A DNA stretch of 38,930 nt. Origin: Bryobacterales bacterium. GTDB lineage: Bacteria; Acidobacteriota; Terriglobia; Bryobacterales; Bryobacteraceae. The stretch covers positions 746-39,675 of the forward strand of contig PMYB01000116.1 in the NCBI GenBank assembly GCA_003170915.1, given 5' to 3'. The notes under the pieces are model-generated. The model ran no database searches. It saw only the letters and a program-made list of their open reading frames with translations, and was not told where the DNA came from. Positions within the stretch are counted from its first letter, which is position 1. The number at the start of each line of letters is the position of its first letter. Shown here in pieces: positions 1 through 6,509 of the stretch. The position numbers were made by a program, and so were the translations under genes.

Positions 1-384
1 GATGATGAAGAAGACGCCGATCAGCCCGCCCACCAGCAGAATCGCCACCGATTGCCAATAGTGCGTCCGCAGGTCGGCCCACAAATGTTTCCCGTCGATC
101 TCCACCATCATGAACGCGGGGATGGTGAAGATGGCGCCGGCGACTAGAGCTTCCCCCACCGAGGCCGCCGTGCGCGTGATGTTCTGCTCCAGAATCCCGC
201 CGCCCCAGACGCGGAACACAGCGATGGCGATGACGGCGGCCGGGATGGTGGCCGCGATGGTCTGCCCCGCCTTCATGCCCAGATAGGCGTTAGCCGCGCC
301 GAAAACCAGCGCCAGCACGAGGCCCAGCCCCACGGCTTTGAAGGTCATTTCGGGAGGTTCGGCGGGATGCTTCGCGTCCGGCAT
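1..384 (-). CDS. OPT family oligopeptide transporter, N-terminal part (cut by window edge)
   Basis: Only the first 128 residues are in the window; the gene continues past base 1. The start is the ATG at 384-382. After a short polar N-terminus rich in Pro and Glu, a first membrane segment leads into NAYLGMKAGQTI and a hydrophobic Ala/Ile run. This resembles the conserved N-terminal region of the OPT (oligopeptide/YSL) family of proton-coupled inner-membrane importers of peptides or metal chelates. Two further hydrophobic stretches follow before the edge. No strong Shine-Dalgarno sequence is visible. It lies 56 nt downstream of the flavin reductase-like gene on the same strand, and a 7-nt tandem repeat fills most of that gap. 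The substrate cannot be told from this part. Confidence 0.8.
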   Translation of the reverse strand, partial: MPDAKHPAEPPEMTFKAVGLGLVLALVFGAANAYLGMKAGQTIAATIPAAVIAIAVFRVWGGGILEQNITRTAASVGEALVAGAIFTIPAFMMVEIDGKHLWADLRTHYWQSVAILLVGGLIGVFFII

Positions 385-408
385 AAAGGGGGATGGTATC
401 ACGGGGAA

Positions 409-440
409 AGCTCTCAGCGATCAGCCTTCAGCTTTCAGCT
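409..440 (-). repeat. heptameric tandem microrepeat (GCTGANN x4)
   Basis: Read on the minus strand, the bases just after the flavin reductase stop codon form four adjacent 7-mers, GCTGAAA, GCTGAAG, GCTGATC and GCTGAGA, followed by a partial GCT. The array starts at the first base after the TAA stop and ends 25 nt before the OPT start codon. It is visible directly in the sequence; no function is known to me. Confidence 0.6.
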
Positions 441-974
441 TTAGAGGCGCTTGGCGGCGTCCTCGTCGGCGTAGACGGCCACGATCTCACCGAAATATAC
501 CCGGTGATAATCTCCCTGGGCGTAGAATTCGTCTTGCACGGCCTGTGCCAACGTGTCCGGCGCGAGGTCGTTGCGGTGAAGCGTCCGGCACTCGTAGTGC
601 AGCACGCATTCCTGGATAATGGGAGGCCGCACCTGCCTGCTCGGAACCGGCGTCAGGCGCTTCGCCAGGAACTTGTCGTGATCTCTGCCGGACACCGTGC
701 CGCAGTGGGCCACGGCTTCGGCCAGCTCGCGGGGCGGGACGTTGACGGTGAAATCGCCGGCGGCTTCCTCCAAGCGGGTGTAGGAGTAGCGCGAGTGCCT
801 CACCAGTACCAGAAAGACCGGGCGCGACCAGATGGAGCCGATGGTTCCCCAGCCGATGGTCATGACGTTGGGCTTGCCGTCCGCGCCGGCGGTCACCAGC
901 AGGAGCCCATCCTCGCGCATGCGGCGCATGGTTTGAGCGAAGTAATCCGTATAACGAACCGCTACTTTGGGCAT
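441..974 (-). CDS. flavin reductase-like / flavoredoxin family protein
   Basis: A 177-residue protein with the make-up of the FMN-binding split-barrel flavin reductase-like domain. The early stretch LLVTAGADGKPNVMTIGW and the following SRPVFLVLVRHSRYSY are the strand pattern by which this family binds FMN, and FTVNVPP is the next conserved core strand. The length matches single-domain flavoredoxins. These proteins bind FMN and either reduce free flavin with NAD(P)H or pass electrons; which applies here cannot be told. The start ATG lies 1 nt after the stop of the upstream DUF4337 gene, so the two are probably co-transcribed. No convincing Shine-Dalgarno sequence precedes the start, which suggests translational coupling. 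Confidence 0.8.
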   Translation of the reverse strand: MPKVAVRYTDYFAQTMRRMREDGLLLVTAGADGKPNVMTIGWGTIGSIWSRPVFLVLVRHSRYSYTRLEEAAGDFTVNVPPRELAEAVAHCGTVSGRDHDKFLAKRLTPVPSRQVRPPIIQECVLHYECRTLHRNDLAPDTLAQAVQDEFYAQGDYHRVYFGEIVAVYADEDAAKRL

Positions 975-975
975 G

Positions 976-1503
976 TCACACTAACAGGCCGGTGACGGCG
1001 ATGGCCGCCCCGGCGATTCCTGCCACGATTCCGATTACGGGGAACAAGCGCTTGCGCGAAATGAAGTACAACGAGCTCAGAACCAGGGCGATTTCGAGCA
1101 GCCCTTCGCCCAAGTCGTAGCGCAGGGCGCGGTGTTCGGCGGTTTCGGCCGCACGGTCGTCCCGGTCCGCTTCTTCCTGGATCTTCTTGCCGCGCGCGTC
1201 ATAGTCTTTCTCCTGCGCGGCGTACTTGGCGACCAACTTTTCGGTGGCATCGCCCTTGGCGCCGAGTGCGCCGATGAGGCTCCCGCCGAGCTCCAGGTTG
1301 TGAAACTTCACACGCGTGGACTGGTAGTGCGCCCACGCGTCGTTGGCTGAGGATTTCTGCATGATGGCCTCCGTGTGGGTGCGGTGCGATGCAATCGAGA
1401 CGATGGCCAAAACCACCGCCAGCACGGCCGCCAGGACGCCGACCCGTTGTCCCGCCGGATCGATAGCGTGTTCGCTTTCGTGATGAATCTCGAGTTCAGC
1501 CAT
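976..1503 (-). CDS. DUF4337 family membrane protein
   Basis: A 175-residue protein matching the layout of DUF4337: a polar, acidic N-terminus with several His and Glu, a transmembrane segment around residues 22-40, a long charged helical middle rich in Lys, Glu and Asp (about 50-125) that could form a coiled coil, and two hydrophobic helices at the C-terminus (about 130-175). The motif SANDAWAHYQSTRVK just after the first membrane helix is typical of the family as I know it. The function is unknown. It is the first gene of a close pair with the flavin reductase-like gene. A large palindrome lies upstream at 1612-1672. Confidence 0.75.
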   Translation of the reverse strand: MAELEIHHESEHAIDPAGQRVGVLAAVLAVVLAIVSIASHRTHTEAIMQKSSANDAWAHYQSTRVKFHNLELGGSLIGALGAKGDATEKLVAKYAAQEKDYDARGKKIQEEADRDDRAAETAEHRALRYDLGEGLLEIALVLSSLYFISRKRLFPVIGIVAGIAGAAIAVTGLLV

Positions 1504-1611
1504 AGGTTGATTCCCGTATTATCTCAATAAGGAGTCTGATATGCGAAACGAATCTGGGCAATGCACGCAAAGGCGGTCGATATTGCCGGCAATCGAACAT
1601 AGCGTGCGCCC

Positions 1612-1672
1612 ACCGCTCTCTAACGTTCGCGGCTCTGAAAGCACATCGGAGCCGCGAACGTTAGAGAGCGGT
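1612..1672. repeat. dispersed palindromic element, copy 1
   Basis: A perfect inverted repeat with 24-nt arms (1612-1635 and 1649-1672) and a 13-nt loop. The arm contains the core CTCTCTAACGTTCGCGGC, shared with copies at 13611-13682 and 37840-37909 except for the base after CTCTCT, which is A here with a matching T in the other arm. It begins 13 nt after the stop codon of the URO-D gene, so it could act as a REP-like 3' structure or terminator on that transcript. There is no T-tract typical of intrinsic terminators. Confidence 0.9.
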
Positions 1673-1685
1673 TGCCGGTAGGTGC

Positions 1686-2852
1686 TTACACGCTCCCGCA
1701 CTCCCGCGCGGCATCGCGAAGGTACGCCAGATTCTCCCAGGGCGTCGGCAGGGGAGTGGTGCAGCTCGAGGCGAAGATGAAGTGACGCTGGTCCGCCATC
1801 GACGCGAACAATGCGCGGACATATTCATGCAGGCGGCTCTCGGCGTCTTCCATGATCTCCAGGTGAGGCGCGTCCATCCCGCCGTTTACGGTGAAGTGGT
1901 CATACCCCGTCATGCGGCGGGCCTCCGATAGCGGCACGTTCCCCATGGGCGGCGGCGTAAGGCCTTCCAGACAGTCCACCCGAGACTCTCCCACCAGGGG
2001 CATGAGCGCCCGGTTGCGGCCGCAGGCGTGGACCACGAAAATCTTGTTTCGGCTGTGGATGATTTCGGCCGCGCGCGTGAAAAAACGCTGGCAGAAATCC
2101 TTATAGAAACTGGGCGTATAGAAAGCCGAATCCAGGTTGTCGAGCGAGATGAAGACCTGCGCGTCGGGGTTGTCCACCATGCTCTCGAGCAGCCGCAGAG
2201 CTTTCTCTTCATGGATGCGGGCCAGCGCCTGCATCTCCGCCGGGTGATCCGCCAGAAAGAGGCTGGCGTTTTCCGGGCCGGCCAGCCAGTGCAGCGCCTT
2301 GAGGGGCGACTGCGCGATGTGCGCCATCATGACGCCGTCATCGCCCACGCGCTCCACCCAGCGGTGGAATTCGACGGCGTCGAAGGCGTATTCCCGAGCT
2401 TCCAGCAGAAAGCGGATGGCTCGGTACTCGCTCCAGTCCTTCCACCAGTGCTCGGATTCAAAATCGGCGCCGGCCTGCTCGGTCAGGGTCCAGGTCTGAG
2501 TGAGCGTCCCGTATGGCGTCGCGAATCTTCGCCGCCGTTGGCTGGTGTGCGGAGGGTAGCGATTGAAAGCCGTCACCAGCGGACAGTTATAGATGCTCTC
2601 CCCGCCATACTCTTCGGAGAACTCGCCGGCGGTATAAACCTCGCGGGTGGCGTGCTCCGTGTCCCATCGCGCCAGGATGTCCGCGCCCAGTGCCCGCAAG
2701 GCATCGAACGGATGTTGCGCTCCCGCCAGCGCCGGCGGCAGCGTGCCCGTAACGAGGCGGTTGTAGAACCAGTAGTAGAGGTTGGGGCAGAAGGGGACGG
2801 TGTCCGGGCGCTCGCCGTGAAACGCGGCGAGGATGCGCTGCTTTCCGGTCAT
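1686..2852 (-). CDS. URO-D fold protein (uroporphyrinogen decarboxylase-like / methyltransferase-like)
   Basis: From the ATG at 2852 this encodes 388 residues opening with MTGKQRILAAFHGERPDTVPF-type sequence, the usual N-terminus of the non-HemE branch of the URO-D superfamily (MtaA/CmuA-like proteins). A GTG at 2870 would add six residues; I chose the ATG because family members start at this point. Further family-like elements are the FISLDNLDS strand near the middle, the VVHACGRNRALMPL segment and FTVNGGMDAP. The HemE hallmark RQAGRYLPEY near the N-terminus is absent, so it is unlikely to be the haem biosynthesis enzyme. Relatives often act in methyl transfer with corrinoid proteins, but no corrinoid protein is encoded nearby. 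The substrate is unknown. Confidence 0.75.
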   Translation of the reverse strand: MTGKQRILAAFHGERPDTVPFCPNLYYWFYNRLVTGTLPPALAGAQHPFDALRALGADILARWDTEHATREVYTAGEFSEEYGGESIYNCPLVTAFNRYPPHTSQRRRRFATPYGTLTQTWTLTEQAGADFESEHWWKDWSEYRAIRFLLEAREYAFDAVEFHRWVERVGDDGVMMAHIAQSPLKALHWLAGPENASLFLADHPAEMQALARIHEEKALRLLESMVDNPDAQVFISLDNLDSAFYTPSFYKDFCQRFFTRAAEIIHSRNKIFVVHACGRNRALMPLVGESRVDCLEGLTPPPMGNVPLSEARRMTGYDHFTVNGGMDAPHLEIMEDAESRLHEYVRALFASMADQRHFIFASSCTTPLPTPWENLAYLRDAARECGSV

Positions 2853-2943
2853 GAACCCAGTGTACGGCACGCTCGGTTATCCGCTGACGGCGATTGCCGG
2901 GCTGACGTTCCGGCTGCGAAGTAAGTAGGGTCCATGTTTCCAG

Positions 2944-3177
2944 CTACAGGTCTTTGGGCGTCAGGCCGGTCTTTTTGGCGAGGACCTTCATGGCTGCGGG
3001 GCCAAGAATGACTCTGTCGTGGTAGGCAAACAGGATATCGGGCCAGCCGGGACGTTCGAGAATTCGGTGGGACGTGCCACCCTGCCGTTTGATCCTCCAG
3101 CCGATCCGGAGCAGCGCCGCCAGAGCCTTCGGCGCTTTGACGGACGGCCAGTTCCGAAATGGATTCTCAGGCGGCAA
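2944..3177 (-). CDS. HicA family toxin (mRNA interferase-like)
   Basis: A 77-residue protein with the compact HicA fold pattern: KALAALLRIGWRIKRQGGTSHRIL, in which the His after Gly-Thr-Ser is in the position of the catalytic histidine of HicA toxins, followed by a strand and the LGPAAMKVLAKKTGL helix. HicA toxins cleave mRNA through a double-stranded-RNA-binding-like fold. The gene overlaps the upstream HicB-like gene by 11 nt. The order is antitoxin first, toxin second, opposite to the second HicAB pair near 32.6 kb. The start is the ATG at 3177; a somewhat shorter start near the PSVKAPK segment cannot be excluded. Confidence 0.75.
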   Translation of the reverse strand: MPPENPFRNWPSVKAPKALAALLRIGWRIKRQGGTSHRILERPGWPDILFAYHDRVILGPAAMKVLAKKTGLTPKDL

Positions 3178-3400
3178 TGAAGGAGACGTTCATGGGGCCG
3201 GGCAGGGCTTCGCCGTGGTCCAGTCGGTCGGCAATCAGGCGCAGCGCCAGCGCCTGGACGGCCGCCGTGACCTGCTTCTTGGTGCGGCCGTACGCGGTCA
3301 CGCCAGGGAGCGCTGCGATATCGGCCAGCCAGCGCCCATCCTCCTCACGGTAGTACTCGATGGCCAGCGAGAACCCTTCGGCAGCCAGAGTCTTCGGCAT
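3167..3400 (-). CDS. HicB family antitoxin
   Basis: A 77-residue protein from the ATG at 3400. The open frame extends further upstream, but the HicB domain starts just after this ATG. The sequence EYYREEDGRWLADIAALPGVTAYGRT is the partial RNase H-like HicB fold, with the typical D-G-R-W-x-A-D-I and P-G-V-x-A-Y-G pattern, then a helix ending in ALALRLIADRL. There is no C-terminal DNA-binding domain, so this is the short HicB type. It is expected to neutralise the HicA encoded immediately downstream. A small palindrome, CTAACCCGAGTTAG at 3462-3475, lies about 60 nt upstream and could be an operator. Confidence 0.75.
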   Translation of the reverse strand: MPKTLAAEGFSLAIEYYREEDGRWLADIAALPGVTAYGRTKKQVTAAVQALALRLIADRLDHGEALPGPMNVSFIAA

Positions 3401-3494
3401 GTCTCTATCATGCCACCAAAGACATTCCGCAGAAAAACGGCAAGCAACCGTGCATGAATACCTAACCCGAGTTAGCGCACTACCCGGAACGCTT

Positions 3495-6371
3495 TTACCA
3501 GTCCACGCGAATCCCGAACTGAACGATGCGCTTTTCCAGCACCGTGCTGGAGGGCTGCAGGTACGAGGCCGAGGGCTGCGCCAAGCCGTTCGCATCCACC
3601 GCCACGGCGGTGTTTAACGACGTGATGTTCTCGCGGTTGAACAGGTTATTCACCTCGGCGATGAACTTCGGCTTGATGCACTCGCAGATGACGAAGAAGC
3701 TCCGGGTGTAGCGCACGTCGAACTGGTAGATGTCGGGTCCGCGGACCGTGTCGCGGCCGATGAACAGCGGGCGGGTGGCGGCTTTGGTATCGTTGTTCAG
3801 GTTCTTGGTGGAGGTGACGTTCTGCTGGTCGCCCGCGGAGAGGTTGCCGAGCAGCGCCAGCTCGTTGTGGTTGGCCAGCCAGTTCCAAGCCTTGTTCCCC
3901 GAAGTTGTGTGGGGCGCGAGAAACGCGCTGAGGGTCAGCGCCGACGGCCGGTTCACGAGGCTGTTGCCGCGGTCGCGCTGGCGGTTGGTGTTGTCCTCGA
4001 TGAACACGTTCTGTTCGAAGCTGTTGGCATCCGGCGCGTCGCTGATGGAGTGCGACCAGGTGTAGGAAGCGCTCAACTGGAAGCCCTGGGCGATGCGGTG
4101 CTGGAAGTTCACGATCATCGCGTTGTAGCTGGTGATGGCGCCGACGTCCTGGAGCGTGATGTTGTTGAATCGCGAATCCAGGCGCGTGGCGGCGCTTTGC
4201 GTGGCGGAGTAGATGGGCCGGCCGTCGGCCAGGTAGCCGGTGGGATTGACCAGGTTCAGGTTGCGCAGATAGGTGAGTTCGCGCGCGCCGGTGTTGACGT
4301 ACCCCACCGTCAGCGAGTCGTTCCTGGTCAGGGCCTGGGTGATCTGGAAGCTGGTGTTGATGGTGTAAGCGTTGCGGAAATTCGGGGTGATGGTGGTGAT
4401 GTCGGCCGATGCCGGAACCACGCCGGGCGTCAAGGTGAGAACCTTGGGAAAGGCGGGGGCCAGCGGCGAACTGGCGGCAATCGACGCCGAATAGGCCAGG
4501 GGGTTGCCGCTGTTGATGAACGTGTTGTACCAGAGATTCGTAGGCACGGGCTCGTAGAACATCCCGATGCTGGCGCGCACCACGGTCTTGGGCGTGAGGC
4601 TCCAGGCCAGGCCGAGACGGGGCGCGAAGTCCTTACCCGGCGTGCGGAAGTGCTGCGAGTAGCTGAACGGCGCGGTGGGATCGGCGGCGGGACCCTGGAA
4701 CCGGTCGTAGCGCACGCCGAAAATCAACAGCAGGTTGTGACGCACCTGGAAGCTGTCCTGCGCGAACCAGTTCCAGAAGAAGGAGTGATACCACGCGCCG
4801 GGCAGCCCGATCACGGTAGCGTAGCTGTTGTACGAAAACGGGTTGCCGGCCTTGGCCGCGAGATACTGCGCCACCGACGCAAAGTTGTACTGGCTGTAAA
4901 CGTCGGCGGTTTGCGTGTCCTGGTTCTGTTGGAAGCCGAATCCGGCTTTGAGGCTGTGCGCACCGCGGATGAGGGTGACGCTGTCGTTGAGGTTGGGAAT
5001 CTTCTCCTGGTAGCGGTCGCCCACGCCAGTGCTGCCATTAAAGGTGGCCACGCCGCTGATGTTGATCTGGGGTCCCGTTCCGGTGAGCGGATCGGCGAAA
5101 TGGTGTTCGTTGCGATAGGGCCAGCCGAAGCGGAGTTCGTTCAGGACCGTGGGGGAGAACGTCGACAAAACCTGGGCGCCCAGGACGTGCGCGCGGTCGC
5201 GGAAATCGGAAGCGGCGTCCAGGGCGTTTTTGCCTCCCACCGCGGTGTTGAACGGATACTCGTTGCGGAAATAGTTGTAACGCAGAAAGACCTGGTGCTT
5301 GTTGCTGACATTCCAATCCACGCGGAAGTTCAGAAACTGGGCGTACTGCACGCTGGGGGCTACCGCCAGCAGACTGGCGGGAAGTCCGATGGCCGCGGCG
5401 TCGGAGGCGGCGATGGTGTTGGGAGCGGGCAGGCCGCGCTTCAGGTGCTCGTAGCCGGCGAAGACGAACAGCTTGTCCTTGACGATGGCGCCGCTTGCGT
5501 TGACGGCGAAGTCGGCCAGGGTGAGGTCCGGTTTGGGCGAACCGAACGCCAGCAGCATGGGCCGGGCGGCGAGGTCGGTGGGCCGGCCGATGTAATAAAA
5601 CTCGCCGTGCGGGGTATTCGTTCCAGAGTTGGTGATGACGTTATAAATGTCACCCGCGGTGTCGCCGAACTCCGGCGCGAAGCTGTTGGAGACGGTCTGC
5701 ACTTCGCGCACGTAAATATCGGAGATGGGGAACAGGCGCAGGCCATAGCGGTCGGTCTCGGTATCCACCATGCCGTCCATCTGGTAGTTGATGCGGTCGA
5801 GCAGCCCGTTCATATTCAGCGTGCGCGGGATGCCCAATTCCGGATTGGGATGGCCGCTGACGCCGGGCTGAAAAATGATGAAGTTGTACGGATTGCGGGA
5901 GGTCAGGGGCAGGTTGTCGATCTCCGCGTGGTCGATAGTCCGGCCGGTATTGACGCGCGAGGGTTCGACGATGGCGGCGCCGCCGGTGACTTCGATTTCG
6001 GTGGTGACGGCACCCACCTTCAACTGAACCTCCACCACTGCCTCGGCGCCGGCGGTCAGCGCGACTCCGGGATGGCGTTCCTTCTCGAACCCTTCCTTCT
6101 CGATGGTCACGGTATAACTGCCGAGCGGCAGGTTGGGAAACACGTAGTAGCCGTTCTCGTCGGTGTCAATCTGGCGGGTGAAGCCGGTGTCGTCGTTGAG
6201 AATCGTGACCTTGGCCTGCGGGACCGACGCGGCCCCGACATCTGTTACGCGGCCGCGAATGCTGCCGTTGATGGCCTGCGTTTGAGCAAGTGCGGGCTGC
6301 AAGCTCAGTATGCCGAAAAGCACGCCGGCCAGCAGCGGAAAACGTGAAGTGCGCTTTGAGGACCCAAACAT
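3495..6371 (-). CDS. TonB-dependent receptor with carboxypeptidase regulatory-like domain
   Basis: A 958-residue outer-membrane protein. Residues 1-29 form a signal peptide ending in LQPALA. Residues about 37-115 are a carboxypeptidase regulatory-like domain (GRVTDVGAASVPQAKVTILN, then the NGYYVFPNLPLGSYTVTIE strand). A plug follows (about 125-250, with IDNLPLTSRNPYNF), then a large beta-barrel ending in an aromatic residue (FGIRVDW), as outer-membrane barrels do. This is the Oar-like type greatly expanded in Acidobacteria, usually linked to uptake or binding of large substrates such as polysaccharides. The start is well supported: GGGAGGG lies a few bases upstream of the ATG. It is divergent from the PIG-L operon. 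The ligand cannot be told from sequence. Confidence 0.92.
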   Translation of the reverse strand: MFGSSKRTSRFPLLAGVLFGILSLQPALAQTQAINGSIRGRVTDVGAASVPQAKVTILNDDTGFTRQIDTDENGYYVFPNLPLGSYTVTIEKEGFEKERHPGVALTAGAEAVVEVQLKVGAVTTEIEVTGGAAIVEPSRVNTGRTIDHAEIDNLPLTSRNPYNFIIFQPGVSGHPNPELGIPRTLNMNGLLDRINYQMDGMVDTETDRYGLRLFPISDIYVREVQTVSNSFAPEFGDTAGDIYNVITNSGTNTPHGEFYYIGRPTDLAARPMLLAFGSPKPDLTLADFAVNASGAIVKDKLFVFAGYEHLKRGLPAPNTIAASDAAAIGLPASLLAVAPSVQYAQFLNFRVDWNVSNKHQVFLRYNYFRNEYPFNTAVGGKNALDAASDFRDRAHVLGAQVLSTFSPTVLNELRFGWPYRNEHHFADPLTGTGPQINISGVATFNGSTGVGDRYQEKIPNLNDSVTLIRGAHSLKAGFGFQQNQDTQTADVYSQYNFASVAQYLAAKAGNPFSYNSYATVIGLPGAWYHSFFWNWFAQDSFQVRHNLLLIFGVRYDRFQGPAADPTAPFSYSQHFRTPGKDFAPRLGLAWSLTPKTVVRASIGMFYEPVPTNLWYNTFINSGNPLAYSASIAASSPLAPAFPKVLTLTPGVVPASADITTITPNFRNAYTINTSFQITQALTRNDSLTVGYVNTGARELTYLRNLNLVNPTGYLADGRPIYSATQSAATRLDSRFNNITLQDVGAITSYNAMIVNFQHRIAQGFQLSASYTWSHSISDAPDANSFEQNVFIEDNTNRQRDRGNSLVNRPSALTLSAFLAPHTTSGNKAWNWLANHNELALLGNLSAGDQQNVTSTKNLNNDTKAATRPLFIGRDTVRGPDIYQFDVRYTRSFFVICECIKPKFIAEVNNLFNRENITSLNTAVAVDANGLAQPSASYLQPSSTVLEKRIVQFGIRVDW

Positions 6372-6414
6372 ACTTCCCTCCCAGAATCAGTAGATTGAAC
6401 TGCCCCTTGGAACG

Positions 6415-6444
6415 AGTATCGCGCCTTTTCGCGGTGTCCGTCAA
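6415..6444 (-). promoter_or_regulatory. candidate sigma70-like promoter of the TonB-dependent receptor gene
   Basis: On the minus strand TTGACG (6444-6439) is followed after 18 nt by GATACT (6420-6415). The -35 box matches the consensus at five of six positions and the -10 box at four of six. Transcription would begin near 6408 and give a leader of roughly 35-40 nt carrying GGGAGGG before the ATG at 6371. Inferred from position and consensus only. Confidence 0.4.
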
Positions 6445-6509
6445 GAGCGCAGGGCGTAGTATAAAACAACATGTTGCATTGGGTACCAGGCTTAGAAAAC
6501 AATGAAGTC

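Noticed and set aside
1519..1701. A 60-codon minus-strand frame between the URO-D and DUF4337 genes
   Set aside because: Most of it is the palindrome read as codons; no ribosome-binding site or family signal.
1686..2852. Assignment as hemE (uroporphyrinogen decarboxylase of haem synthesis)
   Set aside because: The HemE N-terminal signature is missing and the N-terminus matches the methyltransferase-related branch.
3867..6347. An 826-codon plus-strand open frame opposite the TonB-dependent receptor gene
   Set aside because: It has no family motif and is biased to Gly, Val and Arg as expected for the antisense frame of a high-GC gene; the minus-strand receptor is clear.
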